Numbered from the stretch's first letter, positions 30,066-41,825 are shown. The stretch: DNA of 64,000 nt from Symsagittifera roscoffensis (GCF_963678635.1 NC_087070.1:50121789-50185788), one strand, 5' to 3'. Program-made: numbers and translations. The notes: generated by a model from the sequence alone, not told the origin.

Positions 30066-32294
30066 AGATTATCAGTCAAAAATTAACAAACTTGCTTTCA
30101 GGGGCGGTTCGATAATAGAGAACAACCCAATGGCACAAGGGTAATTTCAAAAAAACAGTACCTTTTGGATTATATGAAACAGTTTTGACAAAAGTTACAA
30201 GTTAAAAAAATCAAAATTAGTCTGAATAAAAAAAACAAGACTGTTTATATAAAAGGGAGAAAGCCTAATTTTTCCTACTGAACTTTAGGGCCATTGGAAG
30301 ATTTAATATAAAGGCGAAACCCTGAATATTCCACCTACGTTTTATTTTCCATGGAAAAATTAAAATTAAGTTAATTGATGAAATTTTCAAAACAAAAAAA
30401 CTGAAAAAATTTTGTTTGATATTTTTTTTGAAAACCATTACCCAACATGGTATGTAAAGTACGAAATTATAAATTTTGCATATAGAAATTTTTTGAATAG
30501 TCCAAATGGCATGCCTAAATTTAACTTGGAATAATTTCTGATACAGATAAAATTTCGTCTTACGAGTTAATAGTACTGAATAAATCGCGCGTTAAATGTG
30601 AGTTATAACCGATGGTCTTAACTCATAGAGTAATTTCGGATAGGGTACACCGTCTGCTTGTCACGCTATCTTATTTTCGGCCGGATAGATTCGTGCAACT
30701 TCTTAGTCTAATACCGACCTAATCTTACTCTTATACTATTCTAGGCTCAGGTTGTTTAACTAGTCTCTGCTAGGCTCAATAGATCTAGGGTATACTGGTT
30801 TATTGCGGCTGCTGAAGTTCTCTTGGAGAGGCAACTAATTTCTAAGTTAAATTCAAATCTCTCTGGTGCTGAAATTACAAGTAATTTCAGCACTTACAAA
30901 TAAGTGGGTTGTTAGTTAGATGGATCATGATTGGTTAATATTAAATACTTTACAGTGGTAAAATATCTAATTTATCCAATCATAAAATGTAGTTTAGATC
31001 AGGTTCCACCCATCCGGGTTTTACAGAGTTTTTTTAGAATAGTTTTTCTGCAATTCAAAGGATGGATGATGGACGTTGGTATTTGGCGAACATCATATTT
31101 CTTCTGGGTTCTCCTGTTAGAGAAGTTCCAGGATCAATCGTTGTGTCTTCTTATGACAACGACTGGGTTTTCTCAACAAACTCAAACTGATTTCAGAATG
31201 GTTTTCTATGACAGGTTTTTCTGTTTCATGTAGAGAACTTCTTTTGTGTTCAACCTAGTCTGGGAATGGCGTGGAGATTGTGCGTGGAGGGGATGCCTGG
31301 TTACTCGGATCTGTACGTATACTTGAACATCGAGGTGGTCATTGGTCTAGTTCAATGAAGTCCTTTTCTGCGAAGTCAAGTCGTACTCTAAATCCTTTGA
31401 GTTGTGATTGTGGACGGCATATTTATTGTGGTTGGCCATTCTTTTTCGAGTGTAGTGGGGTCCTTTTTTCTTTGGATGTTCGTCTTTGGTGTTGTATGCT
31501 GATCTGTATACTGCAAGGTATAATTTACATTTTATAAAATTTTTATTAGTTCGGTGTTTTAATTATGATTTTGGTTAGTTGTTTTCACAAAAGCTTTTTG
31601 TTTTAGTTCGGTTATTTTGAAGAGTTACTCACCCTTGAGTACCTCTTATTAAAAATAGAAGTGTGGTCACAAAGCGTGGATGTAGCGCGGTGGGTTAGGC
31701 CGGCTATAGAGCATGCTCAGGACGTCCTCTCTGGTGGGTTAGGCCAGGAGTGGGAGTATGATTTTGTGCGGTTTCTGTGAGAGGTCCTGTTATGTGATAA
31801 CGTTTTATGTTGGGTTTATTGTGGTTTTTCTTATGTTTCGTTGGTTGTGTCCTTTTTTCAAAAATCAAATTGTTTTTGGTATGGGTTTGTCTTTCGACTT
31901 TTTTGTGTTTTATTATTTCTTTTTTAGACTTTATAATAGTCTTCAAAAGAATAAATTATCTAGTTTTAAACTCGGTTAATCCGGTTTGGGTACCGTTGGT
32001 TTCCTTTCCTTAGTCATGCTGTTATTCTATGATTTGTGGTGTTTAGTAAGCTGCATTGGTTAGTTTTGTTTAGTATATAATTCCTTTCCAACCGGGTTAA
32101 AGGAAAGTTTGAAACGTGTTATCGTGTGTTAGAGTTGTTGAGTGTGAAAGCTTGAAACTGAAATTCATTATTTAAACAATTCTTCGTGGGCGAGCTGTGC
32201 GAGTTTGGATAGAATTTTTGTGCGAGTGAATAGAAATATCAAAAGGTTAGTACTGCATTTTCGTTGTATCAATTTACTACATAGAATTTCAATT
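30066..32294 (-). repeat. 5' LTR of the giant element
   Basis: Direct repeat of 11298-13526. Differences noted by eye include sites at about 30175, 30659, 30744, 31597, 31611, 31734 and 32137. The sequence switches at 32294/32295 straight into another partial LTR copy, so the outer boundary and any target-site duplication cannot be read here. Confidence 0.85.
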
Positions 32295-32633
32295 CTTATT
32301 TTCGGCCGGATAGATTCGTGCAACTTCTTAGTCTAATACCGACCTAATCTTACTCTTATACTATTCTAGTCTCAGGTTGTTTAACTAGTCTCTGCTAGGC
32401 TCAATAGATCTAGGGTATACTGGTTTATTGCGGCTGCTGAAGTTCTCTTGGAGAGGCAACTAATTTCTAAGTTAAATTCAAATCTCTCTGGTGCTGAAAT
32501 TACAAGTAATTTCAGCACTTACAAATAAGTGGGTTGTTAGTTAGATGGATCATGATTGGTTAATATTAAATACTTTACAGTGGTAAAATATCTAATTTAT
32601 CCAATCATAAAATGTAGTTTAGATCAGGTTCCA
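32295..32633 (-). repeat. Extra partial LTR copy beside the gap
   Basis: Bases 32295-32633 match 11902-12240 (offset 20,393), starting CTTATTTTCGGCCGG and ending AGATCAGGTTCCA. At the site where the two full LTRs differ (CTAGTCTCAGG versus CTAGGCTCAGG) it has the left-copy base. It could be a second nested insertion or tandem LTR, or a mis-join next to the gap. Confidence 0.8.
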
Positions 32634-32686
32634 AATGCCTCAAATTGGCCATATTGGCAATTTTCGAACCCACATGTCTTTACAGG

Positions 32687-32886
32687 NNNNNNNNNNNNNN
32701 NNNNNNNNNNNNNNNNNNNNNNNNNNNNNNNNNNNNNNNNNNNNNNNNNNNNNNNNNNNNNNNNNNNNNNNNNNNNNNNNNNNNNNNNNNNNNNNNNNNN
32801 NNNNNNNNNNNNNNNNNNNNNNNNNNNNNNNNNNNNNNNNNNNNNNNNNNNNNNNNNNNNNNNNNNNNNNNNNNNNNNNNNNNNNN
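32687..32886. other. Assembly gap, 200 N
   Basis: A run of exactly 200 N, the conventional size for an unknown gap. Nothing can be said about the missing sequence. Order and orientation of the two sides, and the right boundary of the giant element, depend on scaffolding. Confidence 0.99.
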
Positions 32887-33492
32887 CCTTAAAAGCTTTT
32901 TCAAATAATTTTAGGCCAAAAAACTGCATTCCTAAAAGTGTTCCCCGAATATCAACATTGTTTTTAAAATTATTGAAGCAAACCTAAAGTGCTCCCAAAA
33001 ATGCGTCTTAAGATAAGAAGTAATATATAAATTATTTATACTAGCTTTCTAATTCGTTTGTGGCGATTTAGCAGCGCTTTTAAAAAATGTATATATAGTG
33101 GCTGTTTAGTATTCGAATTTTATCAATTAAAAAAATCACCAGAAAAAAAATGAAGAGCAGGCGATTTCTTCAAAAAGATCAGCTTGACCACAATACGTCT
33201 AGTCACATTAATGATTCAGAGAGTGCTTAAACATTTCGCTATACCCCAGTTGAGTAGTTTGTTATAAAATTTGTTCGATATAAAACTTTTCAATTTATTT
33301 ATATAAAGTTCTAACTTTCGAATAAATTGTCAGAATATATCTGAAAGGGTTGCTATTCTTCTACATACAAACGTACGCAAAGTTATTGCCAATTTTACGG
33401 AAACTTGTTTTGATTTTATTTCATCTAAGAACCATTAAACTCATGAGCTCATAGTTGAAGATTTCAGTTTCGACTATTTTTTGTTGAGTTAT
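32887..33492. other. AT-rich stretch, nothing seen
   Basis: No open frame with coding character and no match to the repeats described elsewhere in the window. Confidence 0.5.
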
Positions 33493-34028
33493 TGTTCGGA
33501 CTTTCGATACGAAAGTAACGGAATATTTGTGCTCGGGGTGGGTTTTTTTTTCTTCAGACAAATTTCGACTTTCTAGCTAGCCGTTTTTGACTGAATTTAC
33601 ATCATTCAAAAAGTATTGCTATCCTGAGCTTAAGTTTGAAAAGATATTTCACCTGCGATCATTTTTCGTAAAGTTATGAGGGTTTAAAGATTGCCATTTT
33701 GGCCATTTTGACCAATTTGGGACAATTAACGCGCGATATAACTCGCGCTATTAACGCTTAAGCGGAGGTTTAATCCGTCTTAGAAATCGTTCCAAATTGG
33801 TTAAACGAAGCTTATTTGCCATAATTGATTTGTTACAAGGAACGAAATCTATCCTTTTGTACTTTATATGGCGTGTGGGACGATGATTTTCATAAAAAAA
33901 TTCAAATTTTAGAAAAAAAAATTTCATTTTATTCTATGTCATTTAGTTTTTTTATGTTATTACTGCTCCATAAACCTTAAAGGCAGTCGGAACATTCAGG
34001 GCTTCGCCCTGATACGAGCAGTCTTGTT
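33493..34028 (+). repeat. ~530-bp hairpin-ended repeat, first of a head-to-tail pair
   Basis: Full copy: starts TGTTCGGACTTTCGATACGAAAG, internal ACGCGCGATATAACTCGCGC palindrome, GGCGTGTGGGACGATG box, 3' hairpin CAGGGCTTCGCCCTG and end CAGTCTTGTT. Its last bases are also the first bases of the next copy. It is preceded by TTAT. Confidence 0.85.
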
Positions 34029-34567
34029 GTTCCGACTTTCGATACGAAAGTAATGGAATATTTATGCTCGGGGTGGGTTTTTCTTCTTCAGACAGTTTCG
34101 ACTTTTTAACTAGCCATTTTTAACGGAATCTTTTCTATCATTCAAAAGGTATTGTTGTCTTGAGCTTAAATGTGAAACGTTATTTCACCTGTGATCATTT
34201 TTCGTAAAGTTATGGGGGTTTAAATATTGCCATTTTGGCCATTTGGGGACAAATAAACGCGCGATATATTTCGCACTATTAACGCGTAAGCGGAGAGTTA
34301 ATTCGTCATAGAAATCGTTCCAAATTGGTTGAAAGAAGCTTATTTTCCATTATTGATTTGTTACAAGGAGCAAAATCTATTCTTTTGTAGTTTATATGGC
34401 GTGTGGGGTGATGATTTTCATAGAAAAAGTTTCAAATTTTAAGAAAAAATTTTTTCACTTTCTTATTACATTTAGTTTGTTAATGATATTAATGTTATTA
34501 CAGCTTCATAAATCTTAAAAGGCAGTCGGAACATTCAGGACTTCGCCCTGATACGAGCAGTCTTGTT
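34028..34567 (+). repeat. ~530-bp hairpin-ended repeat, second of the pair
   Basis: Starts TGTTCCGACTTTCGATACGAAAG immediately at the end of the preceding copy (junction CTTGTTGTTCCG) and ends GCAGTCTTGTT. The copies are similar but not identical, so this is not a simple very recent duplication. Confidence 0.85.
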
Positions 34568-37500
34568 ATAGTTTATAGTTTAACTGCCAGTTTGGCCAAT
34601 TTGGGATGAAAAAAGTTAGATATATTTCGTGCAATTAAAGCGACAGCGGCGGATCAATCATTCCAATTTGAAATGAAGCAACCAATTTGCTTCAATAAAC
34701 AAAATGATTGCCCTCGGGGTGTTTTTTTCTCCAGTTTTTTTGAAATTTAAGGTATTTTAATTTAGGCAATTTTAAAGGATTTTTTTTTACTTCAGTCTGA
34801 ATGATGCTGATGCCTTGGGCTAATTGTGAACATTTTCAAAGGGTTATTTGGGTTTGCAAAACGCCAATTTGGTGATTTGGGGTTTACTAATGAGCAAGGA
34901 ATACATTTTGGTCCTAACTAAGAACAAAACGGCACAACAATCTTCAGCAATTGATTTGAAGCGAGTCATTTCGTTTAGTGGAAATATTACCAGGAAACAT
35001 GTATATCTTTTTGTCGTTAACTTAGCGTATAAAGCAGATTTCAAATCTTATGTATTTTATAAATTTCAAATATTTTTCTGATTGAAAGTTTTAACATTTG
35101 CTTTTTCAAAAACTGCAACAAGACATTTAAAGTAGTCAGATTGTCGGATCAATTATGAGACAGCAGAACTAGTTTTTTTGCATACTCCCTTCTCTATCCA
35201 TAATAAGATTTTTTCACCTGTCAGAGGATCAGATTTTTGATACTATTTACGACTTTCATTTTGGGCCGATCATGACATATTTCTCTACGGCAATTAGCAT
35301 TAACAAAGCCACCCTTGCAGTTTTCCCTGCGCTTGAGAAGTATAAAGCTAATTCTGATAATCTCATTTCCTTTGAACAATTTTTTAATGGGGAAATCGAT
35401 GATACCAGAAAAGATTTCTTTGCACTTTTGTCTTTGCACATTTTTTTCTCTACTCTTTAAAGTTAAGGTGAAACTGCTCATTAAAAATGAATTTTTACTA
35501 AAAATAGTTTCATTTACTTTTCTCTCAAAATTCGTATAGTCACTGTTTCGATTTCACCAATTCCTGCCTTTGTGTCTCCTCATTGTTCTGATATTGTAAA
35601 AATAAGGTCAATCATTGATTCAGAAAAACTCCTTGATCCAACTAATGAAGAAAATTAAAAAAAAAGACTTGTGGTGTTTTTCTTCTGGATACTTTCAATT
35701 ATTTTCATTAACCATCCCGGGTTGACCTCCATACACCCAAAATCCTTAACATACAATTCCATAAATCAAGTCTATGGAGAAAATGTTTATGATACAATTT
35801 TCATGCATTTTCAAATAATAATGGAAGACAAATTTAAAAAAAAAAGGTCTGCGGCTTTTTGGGCACAATTGAACAGACTGCTGAAGGAAAAAACTGACTT
35901 TCGTTTTTTGTTGACAAGCATTTTCGCCATAAGGAATAACTTTTTTTTCGAAACTTTTTGAAAACCGGTTGTTGGAAAATTCAAATGAGTTGGTAGCAGT
36001 TTCTCAAAAACGAGGGCAAACTGCCCTTGAATACGAAAAAACAATTTGGAAAAAAAAACATATATATATATATATATATTTCTTATGCCCGTGTATAAAA
36101 AACCGCTCTTGATTTTTTCAAAAAGTAAAATAATTGACCCAATTAAAAGTTTGAATTAACAAAAAACAATTTTTATCGGACAATTTTATTCGTCTGAAAG
36201 ATAATGTGTTCTTAAAGATCAATAACTGATCCTAATACAGACTTAAAAAAAGCACTAAATTTTTTGTTTTGGCTGTTATGACTGAAACACAAAACGGTTT
36301 CAAACTTAAGCAATTATAAAGTTTTTTTTGGGTCAAACAAATCGAAAAAATGATTATAATCCATTAGAAATGAACAATGAAAATCAATCATCTGGCAGGT
36401 TATATTCCATTTTTATTTAGTTACAATAAAAGAGTGAATCAATTTTTTAATATATTTTTTTCATTATTTTGGCTCTGCAATTTCAGTTGCACGTGATTGT
36501 TTTTAAGCATTTTTTCTCCGTTTACACTCTCCCCAACATTTTCCTCTTTCCTTTAAAAACAAACTTAACATTTCAAAACTTTTGGGAAAAGTAATCCAGT
36601 TCAGCGGCGCTATTGTGTTCTTAAACTAATTTTTATCTCATTTGCAAATTTCGGTCATTACTTTTTTTAATGATCACCAGTGTCACAAGTCTGTCCCATT
36701 TACGTGGAGTTACTTTTAGGTTTACCATCTCCCAACTTTTAAAAACTTTCAAAATCTCTAGGTTGAGAAAGATCTAAAATTTGGGGGGTTGTTAAGCCTG
36801 GGGGGCAGATTTTGCTGAATGTTTAGCAATATTGATGATATATTAACGGGAAAATTTTAAATATTTTGTTTTATTTCCTTTCTACCAAACTGAGAATATT
36901 TCCACAAAATTTTATTGTAATCAAATTTCTATTCCGCTGAACAATTCGACTACTCAAGCTCCATTTCTGCGAAGTTCTGACGCATCGTTTCGCAAAAACT
37001 GAGTATGGCTTAACAAACTGTCCAGCAGAAAAAAGAATCTTAATGAAATTCTTGAGAAAAAAAACATTGAATTAAAATCCATTAAAGACGGATTTTTTAT
37101 TTAAAATAAGTATACAGCGGCGGATCTAGGATGGTCTCCGAAATCCCTTCTAACACTTTATATTAAAACAATTTTCCGCTCCACTGGTAAATATTTGAAA
37201 AAAGGGGCCAAAAAAATTTTAAGGCACCTTTTGTAAGGTTTTGACTTGAACTTTTTCGGCGCGCACAGAGCTCAAAACTGAAACATTTTGTCTCCTCAAC
37301 CAATGGGTCAAATCTCTTCGAACCCTCTGAATACTGAACGGATCGAACTGGTCCTTGCTTGCATCTATATGGATTATACTTTCCAGAATTGTCGCTAAAC
37401 ATCAATTATAAAATGTTCTTTCCCATTAAAACATCAGTGCCGAAACCATTTTTCAAGCCAAGCTGTTCCCAATTTTCAGGGCTTTCCTATAGAGAAAAGA

Positions 37501-39364
37501 AGATATTCAAAGGATTGAGACGGACAAGCGCCGACAAAAAGCTCTGCACAGTCTTAATCTTCAACACTAGGAAACAAAAAAGAGTGTTTGCGCAGAAAAT
37601 TCCCAGAGTAAACATTTTATCATTTTTTTTTAGGTTTCTGGGAGCTTTCAGACTTAGATATCAGAAAAACCTCCAGATAAAACGTTCAACAGGTGCAAGT
37701 TTTTAAATCGCAAACAGCGAGAACGAGAATCTTTTGAACAATTGAGCGCAGACAGACTTAGCCAGCACATGCAACGTCAGAAAAACTGACTAAGCAGATT
37801 GGATCAGAGACATCTTCATCTGCAATATGAAGAACAGTGAGACCCACAGAAACTACTTTCGGCAACCATCGGCCCGTTGGAAGCTCTAAGTCAAGCGCTA
37901 TTTGATGAAAAAGGCTATATCACTAAAAATTGGCGCACAAGTCCAGAGCAACGACCAGCGGTACAAATTTTAAACCTTTTAACGTTAAGGGCCGCATAAA
38001 ACAAAAGAAACCAGTCTCTTTATAGAAAAGAAAACTAGTGCACAAAGTGTAGGAACGCATTTATAAAAGGACACATGAGCGATTGTCCAGCGAAGGAAAT
38101 CATTGGTAAAAACTGTAATTAAAAAGGACACTGAAAAATCATGTAAATGAAGAAACGAGCGACCCGCTGTAAATATTGTAAGCGACACTGTAAATAACAA
38201 AAACTGTGCGTACGTCCCGTGTCGGATAACCCCATAAGGAAAATCAAGAATTGCTTGGAGTGATCGAGAATGGACAGAGCGAGACGATACTTTTTCAGTT
38301 TTAAGTAAACAAACTGTTTGTGCCAAAAAAACTGCTATTTTTCGGCGCGCGCTCCCCCTCAAACTTGTATATTATTAAAAAAATTTAGGGTCAGTTAGCC
38401 GAAAACTAATTTTACAAAAAAAAGTACAAAAGAGAGACCCTTGGGGTCGGCAGGGGTCGAATCTCTTCCTATATCCGCTAATGAATGTTCTCATTTTTAC
38501 AGTAATTGGAACAAGTAAAACAATTTATTATGATTTTTATTATGATGGAGATTTTAATTTTTCTTTTGCAAGCTTGCATAATTTAACATTCATTCGGTTT
38601 TTTCAATTTCAATCATTGAAACTTTTTTTTCAATACGATTCGGCAGAGAAGTTTAGTGCGTATTTGCGCTCATGAGAATTTCTATAATCTCATAGTTTAT
38701 AATATCGAATAATTTTGGAGACTAAAGCATATTTGAATTCGTTTGTTGTTTTTAATATCTATTCTAAGCAGCCTTGAAATCGGAAGGTATAAAACAGCAC
38801 TTTATCATTCAAAACAGCACTAATCTGTTCAGCTATTTTTTAATGAAAACTGAATAAAGTTTGCAAACAGAGATTGGCAATTTCAATTCTTTCAATCATG
38901 CTTATCTAACAACGAAGAGCAACAAAGAAGGATTCTTACTGCTTGTTTGAAAAATTCCGAAAAAGTCATAGCATATTTTTTGTAATTTATTGACAGCATC
39001 CATGAAACTAAAACAGAAAAAATTTAAGAGAGAAAATAGAGTTTTTTTTGTCAGCATTGATAACGTCCTACTATTATATAAAAAAGTGAATTTAGAAAAG
39101 CTTCCATTTTCTCATTCGCTGAGAAATTCAATACCGTTATATATTTAAGCCACCAGCCAATATAATTGAAAAATTTTCCTTCTTCAACAAACGAATTTTA
39201 AAATTTCATTTAACAAACGACGGAAAGAGCGATTTGTACCCTTTTCTTTTCAACAAATTCGATCCGTTTTTTCTTAGACTTACGGTCAATTTTGCTCCTA
39301 AAGTTTCTGAAAAACGGGAAAAAATCTACACGCTCAACCAAATTTGTAGCGACCATAATCAGTC
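34568..39364. other. Intergenic or upstream region, no gene seen
   Basis: I see no convincing exon. It holds a worn 5' part of a ~530-bp-repeat-like sequence around 34700-34860, an (AT) microsatellite at about 36060-36080, and a stretch at about 38340-38460 (GGCGCGCGCTCCCCCTCAAA...) related to 47160-47300. Open frames at 34848-35081, 35671-35961, 37359-37706 and 37985-38362 have no family features. An upstream exon encoding the receptor's N-terminus may lie here unseen. Confidence 0.45.
36060..36080. repeat. AT microsatellite
   Basis: About ten AT/TA dinucleotide units in a row following CATATAT. Confidence 0.9.
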
Positions 39365-39588
39365 ATGTTTTTCATGAATTACGTGATGCCTCCCCTTGTT
39401 GTTATTGGTTTGTTTGTAAACATGGTGGGTTTGTTTGTGATGTGGCGCCAGTGGAAAAACATCAGACCTCATATCATAAGCCACGCCCTTCTCAATTTGG
39501 CCTGTTCTGACATCATTTACTTGCTGGGCACAGGAGTCATTTGTGTGGAACAGTTTATGCGAAGAATCATTGCGCCAGAACTTTGCAA
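39365..39588 (+). CDS. Class A GPCR, exon 1 (TM1, TM2)
   Basis: The frame encodes TM1 (about residues 7-27, PPLVVIGLFVNMVGLFVMW), a short basic first intracellular loop, and TM2 with the conserved LACSD block (the LAxxD signature). It ends at the Cys before TM3 that normally forms the disulphide to extracellular loop 2 (APELC). The donor is AA|GTTAGT at 39588/39589, leaving two bases of a codon (phase 2). The ATG at 39365 gives almost no extracellular N-terminus. An AG directly before it (ATAATCAG|TC) would allow this to be an internal exon with the real start upstream; I cannot decide between them. Confidence 0.75.
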
Positions 39589-41207
39589 GTTAGTTGAACT
39601 TTTTCACTTCAAACTTTGTTCTTTTTGTAGGGTTTCTTCGAAAACTTTCTAAAAATTTCCATCATTAGTTGTTGTTTTTAGGCATGCTATCTGCGAGACA
39701 GTTAAAAACCATCTAACTCTGGAGCCGCGTGTGGTCTTTTCTCTCTAATTTGAAGGGTGTTGATTCAAAAAGTCTTACAATTCTTCGCAACCTGAGATTT
39801 TTTTGTCTGAGTAAGCTCGGATCTGCGGCTTTCTCGAATGGAGTGGATTTTATTTTAGGTTGACCAATGTTTTTCCGAGCTCTTCCAAAATAATTTAAGG
39901 ACCCTATTTTGGCAAAACTTTCTCGGCTGCATGCACATTTTTATTTAAAAAAAGCGAGCCAAATCCCTGAAGTGCGTCGAATCCCTGAAGCGCGTCTTTG
40001 GTTATAAAAGCATTGTGAATAATTTTCAGTTCCCCTAAGTTCGCAGAAAAAAATGCAATAAAAAAAATAAACAGTTTTTTGTTTTAGAATTTTGAGGCCA
40101 AACTGTGTATTTTGTGAAATATAAGCGGATTCCACAATAAAACCGCTCTTTTTGATTTTTATTTGTTCTGGTACTTCATTCGACCGTGCCGAAATTTTTT
40201 TCAGACTTGTCTACAGACTTGTCTGCTGAAAACGTTTACGGAATAGTCTCTGGATTCCACTGACCTACGCACATCAAATTGTGCACCTATCCAGGGCACA
40301 GTATGGCCTTTTAATGAAGACTGAAAATGTTCTAGTTTAAGTTTTTTATTGAGAGCATTTTTTTGTTTTTCATTCAGAACTTTTAATTTCCTATCTTGAA
40401 CCTGATATGTAATTTACTTCATTACGATGCAAAGCTCGGTTTAATACAGACACATCTTTAATATACATTAGATGTTTTTGTCGCAAAAAAAGGTTAGGCG
40501 AGCGTGAACAAACTTTGGTTGTTTTTAATTACGGGTCACTCAATTCCGGTTCATTTTTCAAGGAGTCCAGCGACAATATCAGTGGAATCCAAACCATTAC
40601 CAGAGTTACCGAGGTGCTGATTTTAACCATAAAAGATATGTGAAGGCCTTACCGAAACTGGTTTTTGAATTCACCCTTTTAGCTAATGGTTGACATAGAT
40701 TTCGACCCACGATATATTTCGTTCCAAAGCTTTTATTGACATATTTTGTCATATTTTGAAAACCTCTCCCAGTGAATATGAGCGCGCTTTGCGCAGGTCG
40801 GCGCTAGCTTAGCGATGAACCGCCATGTGTTTTCATACCCAGTTTGTGCCTTGAAACTTCTAAGCTTGAACACGGATCATGTTTGTAAGCTTAAAACCGT
40901 CTAAATTTATTCAATAAAAAATCGACAATTCTTTTATAAATGGGATGAATATTGCTGGTGTATGTATCAAAATAGAAGCAAATCTGTCATGTTTTGTAGG
41001 CGCAAATCAGCCGTGGGTACAAAAAGTATTAATACAGACTCATTTTTCTCTAATTAGACTTTAAATTTTAATTGATTTGTACGAGTTTTGGCACCTAAAA
41101 CGAATCCCCTCTTTGACAATGGGAAAGCGATAATTGATTGGGTTATTTTTTTGGCACATGAGTAGTTAACATACTCCTGAACATAATTGTTGTTTTTTCC
41201 TGTTTAG
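39589..41207 (+). other. GPCR intron 1
   Basis: Starts GTTAGT and ends TTTTTTCCTGTTTAG. Length 1,619 bases. Contains a worn repeat at about 40090-40165 that matches 60726-60805. No other coding feature. Confidence 0.7.
40090..40165 (+). repeat. Short repeat shared with 60726-60805
   Basis: Both copies contain GAGGCCAAACTGTGT, then TTTGTGAA, then GCGGATTCC, then AAA-CCGC-CTTTTTGATTTTT-like sequence in the same order. A fragment of the same end occurs near 36090-36115 (AAACCGCTCTTGATTTTT). It is a low-copy dispersed repeat of unknown type. Confidence 0.5.
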
Positions 41208-41465
41208 ACCCAAATTCTTTCTGGACATTCTGGCACAACATGTAAGTGCGTGGACCACAGTTATGATGAGTCACGAGAGATATCAGGCCATGAGTCGCCC
41301 CTTCATCTATGACTCGGCGTTCAAACCCCAGACACGACTGCTCCTCGGGGCTATCTGGGCTTCGGGGTGTATCATCTCGACCCCTATTGCCATCTTCACC
41401 ACCGCAGTCCAAGATCTTCAGCCGGTGTTGAAGGGAGACAAAGTTGTTTTGAGCAATAGGCATGG
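41208..41465 (+). CDS. Class A GPCR, exon 2 (TM3, TM4)
   Basis: The acceptor TTTAG|ACCC restores the codon split after the exon 1 Cys. The exon encodes TM3 (FFLDILAQHVSAWTTVMM) ending in HERYQAM, the ERY variant of the DRY motif at the cytoplasmic end of TM3. It then gives a basic second intracellular loop and TM4 with Trp (LLLGAIWASGCIISTPIAIF). I place the donor at CATGG|GTTGTT (41465/41466) because it leaves phase 2, the phase needed by exon 3, and makes the total coding length a multiple of three. A GTAAAC donor at 41476 would be a better consensus but puts exon 3 out of frame. Confidence 0.8.
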
Positions 41466-41523
41466 GTTGTTAAAAGTAAACAGGGACATTTAAAAAGAGA
41501 CGTTCATTTTACGTTATTAAATT

Positions 41524-41678
41524 TAGACCAAGTTAACATCCCCCCAAAGAAGTTGGGGGATGTTTATTTGGTTCTAAGTTGTAGTTTTCAGCCAATCAGA
41601 CCCGAGCATTTTACATTCAGCACGTAGCAAATTCAACCCGAATTAAATGCTGGGAAGTAATATCTTAACTTGGTCTAT
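41524..41678. mobile_element. MITE with perfect 13-bp inverted ends and TA flanks
   Basis: The 155-base unit begins TAGACCAAGTTAA and ends with the exact reverse complement TTAACTTGGTCTA. If TA is the target duplication, the element's own inverted repeat is GACCAAGTTAA, an arrangement typical of Tc1/mariner-derived MITEs. An internal hairpin ACATCCCCC/GGGGGATGT follows the left end. No coding capacity. Confidence 0.65.
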
Positions 41679-41825
41679 AAGGGTGGAGGATGTTAACCAA
41701 GATTTTTGGTTGGATCAAATTGTATCTTATGATCCACCAAAGAACGTATTTTGCGCCAATACTTTGGGAGTTGAGCCCTTTTTTTTGCTTAATGTATAAA
41801 GAAATTTTTATTTTTTTGAGATTAT

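Larger units (their letters stand above)
11298..32294 (-). mobile_element. Giant (~21 kb) env-bearing Ty3/gypsy-like LTR retroelement
   Basis: The unit is bounded by 2,229-bp direct repeats (11298-13526 and 30066-32294, constant offset 18,768). In sense orientation (minus strand) it holds a leader of about 1 kb, two pre-gag frames, gag, zinc knuckle plus DSGA protease, RT with YLDD, RNase H, DDE integrase with GPY/F-like end, two small membrane ORFs, an ATG-less 395-codon frame, an env-like glycoprotein and a 602-codon ORF. The gene order gag-pro-RT-RH-IN-env is that of Ty3/gypsy elements with an envelope. Twenty-one kilobases is far larger than usual for such elements (typically 5-10 kb). 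Several stops and frame changes interrupt the genes even though the LTRs differ at only about seven sites by eye. I could not identify a convincing primer-binding site or polypurine tract, and the LTR ends are not canonical TG...CA. Confidence 0.85.

Noticed and set aside
32556-32987. Open frames running through the N gap
   Set aside because: They are open only because N codons contain no stops.
37359-38362. Frames of 115 and 125 codons upstream of the GPCR
   Set aside because: No domain, no splice context linking them to the receptor, and composition typical of non-coding DNA here.
41208-41475. Exon 2 ending at the consensus-like donor GTAAAC (41476)
   Set aside because: It would leave phase 0 and put TM5 in exon 3 out of frame, whereas the 41465 junction gives a total length divisible by three.
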